NCBI RefSeq assembly: GCF_016629665.1
Contig: NZ_JAEPRQ010000002.1
Coordinates: forward strand, 124,001 to 188,000
Length of the DNA: 64,000 nucleotides
From: Paracoccus caeni
GTDB taxonomy: Bacteria; Pseudomonadota; Alphaproteobacteria; Rhodobacterales; Rhodobacteraceae
Direction of reading: 5' to 3'
In this document: positions 58,238 through 64,000 of the stretch, one piece after another
Layout of the letters: every line of letters begins with the position of its first letter
How positions within the stretch are numbered: position 1 is the first letter of the stretch
The notes under the pieces: generated by a model
The model's input: the letters and a program-made list of their open reading frames with translations, nothing else
Told to the model about the DNA's origin: nothing
Database searches by the model: none
Made by a program: the position numbers and the translations under genes

Positions 58238-58875
58238 CGCTTACCCTTTCGGGCTTCGCGGACCCTGTGCTCCAGCTTGGTGACCGCCATGATTGTCGGT
58301 TTCAGCTCATCCGGAGCAGCATCATAATTCCGTCCGAAGCGTCCGTTCAGCCGAGGCAGCATCGCTTGTGGGATCAATTCCCAGTTCGACGGGTCGCAAT
58401 TTGTTTTGTTGCCGTCCAAACACTTCAGCACGTGCCCTGGAGGAATCGGCCCGTTTGCCTTCTCCCAAAGATAGCGATGCTTGTGGACAGGTCGGGTCGC
58501 GGCACCTGTCCAGGGGTTGGTTTCATCGACGATCATCACGACATAGCCGTCCTTGCTGTCGATCCGCTCGTGACCGGCGCCGCGATGGTTGTGTGGCAGA
58601 TTTCCGGGCTTGAAGGCTGTCACCAGGCACTTTGCTCGAACCTCGGGCGGCATCGGCTTGCCCTTGTTTGGCGGCACCTGACCCTTTGCAAAACACCCGG
58701 TGCGTCCAGTCATCCAGCCCTGCCGTTTGCAGAGCGCCTTGAAGTTATTGAGCGACACATCATCACGTTCGAAGCGGGCGCAGAACATGGCATGCAGCTC
58801 CCGGCGCGGCATTTCCTTGCGCGCCTCGATCCACGACAACTCATCGTCGTGATACGTGATCGCTCGGCCCTTCAT
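58234..58875 (-). CDS. HNH endonuclease (phage type)
   Basis: A 213-residue protein with an HNH_3-like nuclease core: 'KHRYLWEKANGPIPPGHVLK', Asp-Gly-Asn-Lys-Thr-Asn, then 'NWELIPQAM' (~131-170). An N-terminal ~70-residue part looks like an HTH/DNA-binding domain ('SLNNFKALCKRQGW'). Such genes may be homing endonucleases or intron-free mobile HNH genes in phage early regions, or act in packaging. Coupled to neighbours by overlaps. Confidence 0.88.
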   Translation of the reverse strand: MKGRAITYHDDELSWIEARKEMPRRELHAMFCARFERDDVSLNNFKALCKRQGWMTGRTGCFAKGQVPPNKGKPMPPEVRAKCLVTAFKPGNLPHNHRGAGHERIDSKDGYVVMIVDETNPWTGAATRPVHKHRYLWEKANGPIPPGHVLKCLDGNKTNCDPSNWELIPQAMLPRLNGRFGRNYDAAPDELKPTIMAVTKLEHRVREARKGKR

Positions 58876-59108
58876 TCCGGTTTGCCCAGCATTGGAAGGT
58901 GGTTTAGAAAGCGATCACCATGGTCAGCGACCAGTTTGCATGCGCGCAAAGACAGATCGGCGTTGCGCATAATCTGATCCGAGATCGACACTATGGCATC
59001 CGCGCGCTTTGCCTCTTGTTCGATCTGCTCTGAGGACAGCCCCTCGTCCGAAAGGCGCTCGAGCTGCGCGAACAGGTGATTGTTCAAATCGGTGAGCTTG
59101 TTCTTCAT
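58872..59108 (-). CDS. Prophage hypothetical protein (helical)
   Basis: 78 residues, almost entirely predicted helix, with a coiled-coil-like stretch ('NNHLFAQLERLSDEGLSSEQ', ~8-27). No known family. The overlap with the HNH gene and the next upstream gene shows it is part of the early operon. Confidence 0.6.
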   Translation of the reverse strand: MKNKLTDLNNHLFAQLERLSDEGLSSEQIEQEAKRADAIVSISDQIMRNADLSLRACKLVADHGDRFLNHLPMLGKPE

Positions 59109-59404
59109 GACTGATCTCCGATGGTGATCGCGTGCCGCTTCTCGGCGGCGGCAATCCAGTTTTGAAATGCCCCGATCAGCCCGCTTGTGCTGGTCGAAGT
59201 GATACGGTGCATGGTGATGCGGTTGGCGTCGTGGCGCTCGCTGACCTTGGCGCCATAAGTTTCGGTTAGGTATTGACCGAGCGCCCGCGCAGCTTCGCGG
59301 TGCGCCTTGTGCTGTTCCAAGAAATCGCCACGCATATATTCGACCTGGGGCAGTGCGCTGATGCGCTGGCGTAGGTCGCAGATTGTGAAGTGAAGGTCAG
59401 CCAT
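59105..59404 (-). CDS. Prophage hypothetical protein
   Basis: 99 residues with helical N-terminus ('ADLHFTICDLRQRISALPQV') and an Ala-rich C-terminus. Unknown family. The ATG at 59404 overlaps the TAA of the preceding gene (TAATG). Confidence 0.6.
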   Translation of the reverse strand: MADLHFTICDLRQRISALPQVEYMRGDFLEQHKAHREAARALGQYLTETYGAKVSERHDANRITMHRITSTSTSGLIGAFQNWIAAAEKRHAITIGDQS

Positions 59405-59766
59405 TACGCCCACCCGCTTTTCTTTTTGCCGCGAACCTTCTCCGCAGCCTCCGTTGCCTTAGGCAGCCACCGGAACAGCAGCAGCACCGCCAACGACGCG
59501 CCCATGATTTCCAGCGATTCCGGCACAGACACAGGCATGAGATGGATCGCCGAAGGCGTCTCTGTGATCAGCTGGCCGTCGCCGGGGAAGATGAACCGCA
59601 GCAGCTCGAGCGGATCAACGTGATCAGTGCCGTAGAAGACCGGCGGCATCTTCCCAGTCATCGGCGTGTCCTCGATCGCGCAGGTTGTGGCTGTGACCTC
59701 GACCACGCGAAAGCCGGTACCGGGGATCCAGCAGGGATAATCGGACGTGCAGATCAGGGGCTTCAT
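59404..59766 (-). CDS. Prophage hypothetical protein with membrane helix
   Basis: 120 residues: a beta-like N-terminal part with two cysteines ('CTSDYPC'), then a hydrophobic segment (~82-98, 'LEIMGASLAVLLLFRWL') and a basic end ('KVRGKKKSG'). It could be anchored in the membrane, cytoplasmic tail out of the bilayer at the C-terminus. Unknown function. Confidence 0.6.
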   Translation of the reverse strand: MKPLICTSDYPCWIPGTGFRVVEVTATTCAIEDTPMTGKMPPVFYGTDHVDPLELLRFIFPGDGQLITETPSAIHLMPVSVPESLEIMGASLAVLLLFRWLPKATEAAEKVRGKKKSGWA

Positions 59767-59930
59767 GGCGCACCCTGCTCATCAAGGTGGGCATTGATCT
59801 GCGCAATCGCCTCTTCGACCGAGTTCGCCTCGCCATGCCCTTCGGTTTCGTCATTGAACCAGACGAACGGCGTGCTGGGCACATCGAGCCGCACGATCTC
59901 GACCCCGCGATGAACCATCGGCGCGTTCAT
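59763..59930 (-). CDS. Prophage 55-residue protein
   Basis: A short open frame reading 'MNAPMVHRGVEIVRLDVPST' and ending 'NAHLDEQGAP'; it overlaps both neighbours by four bases (ATGA at each end). Strong codon bias and the overlap pattern support it. Family unknown. Confidence 0.6.
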   Translation of the reverse strand: MNAPMVHRGVEIVRLDVPSTPFVWFNDETEGHGEANSVEEAIAQINAHLDEQGAP

Positions 59931-60094
59931 AGAAACACCCAGAGAGCGGCAATGGTGGCAACGGTCGCCACAATCGCGGCCATCGCATCGCGCCCTCTGG
60001 TCGATTGCAGCGGCGTCGGCTCGACGAAATCATAAACCGGCACATCGATCGGATGGGCGGGCTGTTCGGGAGGAAGGTTTTCGTGACGGGTCAT
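59927..60094 (-). CDS. Prophage 55-residue membrane protein
   Basis: A short open frame starting 'MTRHENLPPEQPAHPIDVPV', with a C-terminal hydrophobic helix ('MAAIVATVATIAALWVFL'). The ribosome site AAAGGACAGG lies before the ATG at 60094. It overlaps the next gene by ATGA and would be tail-anchored. Function unknown. Confidence 0.6.
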   Translation of the reverse strand: MTRHENLPPEQPAHPIDVPVYDFVEPTPLQSTRGRDAMAAIVATVATIAALWVFL

Positions 60095-60211
60095 CGGCCT
60101 GTCCTTTGAAGGAATGGCCGGGGCGCGGGAGGCGACAACTCGGGACAGCCTTTCTTCGGCTGATGCGCCCCGGCACCGGCGCGACCACCGCGCCGGGTCT
60201 CTGTGGTCAGG

Positions 60212-60328
60212 TCAGGAGAAGCGGCCTGCGAAGACCGGCAGCCCGGTTTCCTCGGCGGCGGTGGCCGCAATCTGGGTGAAGTGCGCGCGGCGCTGATACT
60301 CGATCCAGCGCTTCAGCGGCGAGGTCAA
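60212..60328 (-). CDS. Possible 38-residue prophage protein at the strand switch
   Basis: From a TTG at 60328 (GAGG six bases upstream) the minus strand reads 'MTSPLKRWIEYQRRAHFTQI' and ends 'GLPVFAGRFS', with very high GC at codon third positions. It overlaps the start of the rightward tape-measure frame. Either it is a genuine small gene, or it is the C-terminus of a larger leftward gene cut by a deletion. Confidence 0.4.
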   Translation of the reverse strand: MTSPLKRWIEYQRRAHFTQIAATAAEETGLPVFAGRFS

Positions 60329-60362
60329 CCGTCGCCTCGGTGCGCTCGGCGATCTGCCGGGC

Positions 60363-62480
60363 GTGCGCTCGCTGCAGGATCGCCTTGGGGGAATCGGCAA
60401 GAATCTGGGCGCGGCGATCGCGACGGCTGCCGCAACCGCGACCGTCGCGCTGGCCGGACTTTCGGCGGCGGCGATCAACGCGGCTGGCGAGATCCACAAC
60501 CTGTCCCGCATGGCCAACGCGACGCCCGAAGAGTTTCAAGGCTGGGCGGCGGGCGCGCGCACCGTCGGCATCGAGCAGGAAAAGCTGTCCGACATCCTGA
60601 AGGACATGAACGATCGCGTCGGCGATTTCATCTCGACCGGCGGCGGACCGATGAAGGATTTCTTCGAGGTGGTCGCCCCAAAAGTCGGGGTGACGGCGGA
60701 TCAGTTCCGCAAGCTGTCCGGTCCGAAGGCTCTGCAACTCTATGTCGATACGCTCGAAAAGGCCAATCTGAACCAGCAGGATATGACCTTCTATATGGAG
60801 GCCATTGCGTCGGACAGCACGCTGCTGCTGCCCCTGCTACAGAATGGCGGCAAGGCCATGGGGGAATATGCCGCCCGCGCCGAAGAGCTTGGCGCGGTGA
60901 TGAGCAACCGCACCGTCAGATCGCTGGCGGCGATGAAGCTGTCCCTCGGCGAGGTCGGCATGGTCATGCGCGGCGTGCGCAACTCGCTCGGCGCTGCCTT
61001 CGCGCCCATCCTCGAGGCGCTGGCGCGTGCCTTCGTCTCGCTGATGACAAAGGGCAGTGGCTTGCGCCTTGTCTTCGAGGGGTTGGCATCTGCGATCGGC
61101 GGCGTGGCGCGCTTCCTGTCATCGGTGATCACCATCGTCTCTTCTGCAGTGGCAGGCCTCTGGAACCTCGCGAAGGCCGGGCTGGAGGCGGCAAACAGGT
61201 TCACCGGCGTCGGCGATGCGCTGAAACGGTTGATCGAGTTCTCGCCGGTGGTCTGGATTTACCGTGCGGTCACCGGCTTCGCCGATCTGATCCGCGCCGC
61301 CGGCGGCTTCGGCGAGGCCATGAAAATGCTGGGCGAGCTGTCCGCGTTGGTCTGGAAGGGCATCGCAGATTCCGCCGAAGCGATTCCGCCTGCGCTCTCT
61401 GCTGTCTGGCTCAAGATCAAGGGCGAGTTCTTCGGCCTGATGGCTGATATTCAGCATGGCTGGTCCGACATGCTGGCGTCATTCCAGTCCGGGCTGAGGT
61501 CGATGAACCTCAATGGAGATTTTCTAGATCCCGCTATTACGTCATCGATGAGATCCGGCACGGATTCCTTGATTGCGTCGACGGCGGCGTTGACCGCGTC
61601 CAGCGAGGCCGCGCAGCATGCGCGGGACGTCGTGAACGATGCTTTCGCGCCTGCCGCCGAAAAGTGGCGGCAGATGACCGATCTGATAGCCGATAGCGCC
61701 GCCGAAGCCGAGGCCGCTGTTGCTGGGTCGGGGTCGGGCACGGGTCTCGCAGGCGCAGTCGATAAGGCAGGCGGTTCGGCAAAGTCCGCCAAAGAGCGCC
61801 TGACCGACCTTCAGAAGGTGATGAAAGATCTTCGTGATGAGGCCGCCAAACTGAAGGCCACCATGTGGATGTCGGCGGAGGATATCGCCGTCTGGGAAAA
61901 CCTCAACAAGGCCGGGGTCAGCGCCGATACGGAAGACGGTCGGGCCATTGAAGCCCTGACCCGCCTGAATGAGGGCATGAAACGGCTCAAGGCATCGTCG
62001 GATGAATGGAAGTCAAGCCTGAGCGACGGCCTGAGGGAACTGACAAAGCGTGGTTCTTCGTTCCGGGATGTGCTTGCCTCCTTGGCTACGAAACTCGGCG
62101 ATATGCTCTGGTCGAAGGGGTTTGAGCAGATTTGGAATTCGGGTGGCCTTGGAGGGCTCATGGGTGGATTCCTCTCGAAGATCGGGTTGGGGGCAAATGC
62201 CAATGGCACAAAGAGCTGGGAAGGCGGTTGGACAAGGTTGAACGAACGCGGCGAGGAAATCGTCAACCTGCCGCGCGGCACCCAAATCATTCCGCACCAG
62301 CTTTCTAAGCGCATGGCTGCAGCAAGCGGCAATGTTCGTCAAACGACGGTTCCAATGGTCATCGACCTTCGCGGCACGACCGGCGAACAGGCGCTCGACG
62401 CCAAAATCGCGGCAGCGGGTCGCGCGATCCTCGCAAAGGTTCCCGACGTTATCGACAATCGGAACAAGCGAGAGCTGTAA
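60363..62480 (+). CDS. Phage tail tape-measure protein, N-terminus probably truncated
   Basis: 705 residues, rich in Ala/Gly helices, with hydrophobic segments near 20-40 and 215-260 as in tape-measure proteins that span the tail tube. It ends with a small conserved domain ('GGWTRLNERGEEIVNLPRGT', then 'IPHQLSKRM'), typical of tape-measure C-termini. The first possible start is a GTG at 60363 with no ribosome site; the coding-like frame extends back to a stop at 60294. So the real N-terminus appears missing. Confidence 0.8.
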   Translation: MRSLQDRLGGIGKNLGAAIATAAATATVALAGLSAAAINAAGEIHNLSRMANATPEEFQGWAAGARTVGIEQEKLSDILKDMNDRVGDFISTGGGPMKDFFEVVAPKVGVTADQFRKLSGPKALQLYVDTLEKANLNQQDMTFYMEAIASDSTLLLPLLQNGGKAMGEYAARAEELGAVMSNRTVRSLAAMKLSLGEVGMVMRGVRNSLGAAFAPILEALARAFVSLMTKGSGLRLVFEGLASAIGGVARFLSSVITIVSSAVAGLWNLAKAGLEAANRFTGVGDALKRLIEFSPVVWIYRAVTGFADLIRAAGGFGEAMKMLGELSALVWKGIADSAEAIPPALSAVWLKIKGEFFGLMADIQHGWSDMLASFQSGLRSMNLNGDFLDPAITSSMRSGTDSLIASTAALTASSEAAQHARDVVNDAFAPAAEKWRQMTDLIADSAAEAEAAVAGSGSGTGLAGAVDKAGGSAKSAKERLTDLQKVMKDLRDEAAKLKATMWMSAEDIAVWENLNKAGVSADTEDGRAIEALTRLNEGMKRLKASSDEWKSSLSDGLRELTKRGSSFRDVLASLATKLGDMLWSKGFEQIWNSGGLGGLMGGFLSKIGLGANANGTKSWEGGWTRLNERGEEIVNLPRGTQIIPHQLSKRMAAASGNVRQTTVPMVIDLRGTTGEQALDAKIAAAGRAILAKVPDVIDNRNKREL

Positions 62481-63154
62481 TGCAGGTGAACTTTCCACAT
62501 CGCGCAGGATGGCGCTCTACGCGGTTCTGGCTGGCGGGCCAGTCATTGGAACCGCAGGAAAGCATCAGCGGCGCGGAGACGATCGTGCCGACTCTGCGCG
62601 GGAAATGGATGGCGACGGCAACGATGGTCATTCATGGCGAGGCAGCTGTCCTCCAGTGGCAGGCTTTCCTGGCGCAGATGCAGGGCCGCATCGGCACAAC
62701 TCTTGTCCCGTGTCATACATGGTTCCGCCCGAAGGACCGCAACGGCCATTCATTGCCCCTTGAGGACATGGCTGATTTGTCCGATGCCCAGACATGGGAG
62801 CATTTCGGGATGGAGAATTCCGAAATTGTTCGGATCAGGACAGCCGCTGCGGCTCCGCTTCGTGCAACGCGAATGGATCTCGAGCTTGTCAATTCGACGG
62901 GCCTGCGTCCGGGGCAGGTCTTCAGCATCGGTGAACGGCTGCATCGGGTGCAGCTGCATTGGCAGCCGACCAGCACGACGCATCGGATCCAGTTTGAACC
63001 GCCGCTGCGGCAGGCCGTCCCGTCGGGTGCCCGCCTCGAAATCGAGCATCCTGTCTGCAAAATGCGGTTCACGACCGAAACCGAAGGACTGTTCAATCAG
63101 GACTACGCCGATTTCGGACCGAAGATCGATATCAGCTTTCAGGAAGCCATCTGA
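62480..63154 (+). CDS. Phage tail protein
   Basis: A 224-residue protein that directly follows the tape-measure gene (TAATG overlap). It begins 'MQVNFPHRAGWRSTRFWLAG' and is beta-rich with an OB-like C-terminal part ('LRPGQVFSIGERLHRV'). Position after the tape measure suggests a distal-tail or baseplate hub component. I do not recognise the specific family. Confidence 0.7.
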   Translation: MQVNFPHRAGWRSTRFWLAGQSLEPQESISGAETIVPTLRGKWMATATMVIHGEAAVLQWQAFLAQMQGRIGTTLVPCHTWFRPKDRNGHSLPLEDMADLSDAQTWEHFGMENSEIVRIRTAAAAPLRATRMDLELVNSTGLRPGQVFSIGERLHRVQLHWQPTSTTHRIQFEPPLRQAVPSGARLEIEHPVCKMRFTTETEGLFNQDYADFGPKIDISFQEAI

Positions 63155-63750
63155 TGGGCGCGCGCGAGGAACTGATCGCCATTCCCGATGAGCAACTTCG
63201 GACCGGCAGGATCGGTCAGGCGGCGCTGGTGTTCATGGACTTCAAGGATGCGCCACGCCGCTGGTGGACCGGATTCGGTGATCTTCCACATGCCGGTCAT
63301 GTCTGGCAGGGCCTCGGGGATCTGATCTCGATCAGCGGAATCGATACCGATTATCAGGTCTCGGCGCGGCAGGTTTCGTTCCAATTGGCCGCAACCTTGG
63401 AAATGCTGGCACTGGCGCTGGCTGCCAAGAGCCGGGTCAAAGGGCGGGAAGTCTTGATCTACGAGCAGCTGTTTCTGGTCGAGAGCGAGGACGCGGATAT
63501 TCAGTTCGGTCAGCCCCTCGGGCCGATGTTTTCTCTGTTCACAGGAGAAATGCTGACGATGCCGTGGACCGCTGAGGGCGCGACCAAACGTGGGCTCACG
63601 CTGAACTGCGAAGGCCTCTTCTACCGGCGCAACCAGCCGCCACGCGGGCGCTGGACGGATGCGGACCAGAAAGCGCGATATCCAAACGACAGGGGCTTTG
63701 ATCGCCTGCCGCTTTACGCAAATGGGTATGAGACGCGGTGGCGCGGGTAA
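63154..63750 (+). CDS. Phage tail protein
   Basis: A 198-residue beta-rich protein ('LVFMDFKDAPRRWWTGFGDL', 'LISISGIDTDYQVSARQVSF') coupled to the previous gene by a TGATG overlap. It is probably another tail-tip component that assembles after the tape measure. No enzymatic motif. Family not named. Confidence 0.68.
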   Translation: MGAREELIAIPDEQLRTGRIGQAALVFMDFKDAPRRWWTGFGDLPHAGHVWQGLGDLISISGIDTDYQVSARQVSFQLAATLEMLALALAAKSRVKGREVLIYEQLFLVESEDADIQFGQPLGPMFSLFTGEMLTMPWTAEGATKRGLTLNCEGLFYRRNQPPRGRWTDADQKARYPNDRGFDRLPLYANGYETRWRG

Positions 63751-64000
63751 GACCGGCTGTCGCGGGTGATATCCTGCGCATCGTCGATATGGTCGAGGAT
63801 CTTCGCCTCGCGGTCGATGGGCCGATTCCGGTCGATCGGGCGTGGACCGCGCAGACGCTGGCCCGTCTGATCACTAGCCCTGATGCCGTGGTGCTGATCT
63901 CGGAGGGCGGGTTCATCGCCGGATCGTTGCAGCCGACGGTCATCAACCCGCGCCTGATTGCCATGGAACACGGCTGGTTCAGCCGCGATCGCTCCGGCCT
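63738..64000 (+). CDS. GNAT-like protein of the tail module (3' end outside window)
   Basis: From a GTG at 63738 (an overlapping ATG-initiated frame is less likely) the sequence reads 'VARVRPAVAGDILRIVDMVE' and runs off the window with 'AMEHGWFSRDRSG'. The strand-helix pattern and 'EHGWFSRDRSG' resemble GNAT acetyltransferases found in tail regions of some phages. Only ~87 codons are visible. Confidence 0.55.
   Translation, partial: MARVRPAVAGDILRIVDMVEDLRLAVDGPIPVDRAWTAQTLARLITSPDAVVLISEGGFIAGSLQPTVINPRLIAMEHGWFSRDRSG

Noticed and set aside
60203..61447. 414-residue + strand open frame overlapping the tape-measure gene
   Set aside because: Arg/Gly-rich out-of-frame shadow; the 60363-62480 frame has tape-measure composition and C-terminus.

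Overview
The window is GC-rich chromosomal DNA of an alphaproteobacterium, most likely a Rhodobacterales member close to Paracoccus. The evidence is the protein families (glnB-glnA, zur-znu, bioY-bioB, DUF4159/DUF58/MoxR block, a VPLPA-type sorting tail) and alphaproteobacterial regulatory sites: a GTTC-N7-GTTC LexA box before uvrA, TTATCTATAA-type BioR sites before bioY, a Zur palindrome between zur and znuA, and tandem NrdR boxes.

Layout. 0-11 kb: a CPA1 Na+/H+ antiporter (cut by the window start), an ene-reductase/quinone-reductase pair, glnB-glnA with a terminator and an NtrC-like palindrome, NAD(P)HX repair (nnr), and the class Ib ribonucleotide reductase genes nrdH-nrdI-nrdE-nrdF. nrdE and nrdF are separated by a terminator and a second NrdR-type promoter. 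11-24 kb: bioY-bioB, a two-gene Rieske oxygenase/reductase operon of the glycine-betaine demethylase type, a GFA protein, uvrA, a flavin amine oxidase, a small metal-type cassette with a frameshifted MerR regulator, and a RidA protein. 24-35 kb: fabZ-lpxA-lpxI-lpxB for lipid A and fatty acids, then the MoxR/DUF58/DUF4159/DUF-GATase cell-envelope block. 34-49 kb: DUF1285, a degenerate hydroxypyruvate-isomerase-like barrel, a 24-residue membrane peptide, typA, a TetR regulator, ahcY-metK, a VPLPA-anchored protein, several small envelope proteins, a zinc metallopeptidase, dsbB and gyrA. 49-56 kb: zur-znuC-znuB divergent from znuA (with a long His-Asp repeat), hemP, a pseudouridine synthase with a duplicated basic tail, tadA, a HAD phosphatase and tRNA-Gly(UCC).

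56-64 kb: a prophage begins immediately after tRNA-Gly. It has an integrase facing the tRNA, a tight leftward early cluster (MT-A70 methyltransferase, HNH nuclease, many tiny genes), and then an abrupt switch to rightward tail genes (tape measure, two tail proteins, a GNAT protein cut by the window end). No head, packaging, replication or repressor genes lie between the two blocks, and the tape-measure gene has no evident start signal, so an internal deletion is suspected.

The least explained material is non-coding. A ~175-bp structured element sits just downstream of bioB and again downstream of dsbB, with one hairpin conserved by compensating changes. A second ~78-bp element occurs in the lpxI-lpxB spacer and near 43.3 kb. 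Several unassigned operator dyads are also present.
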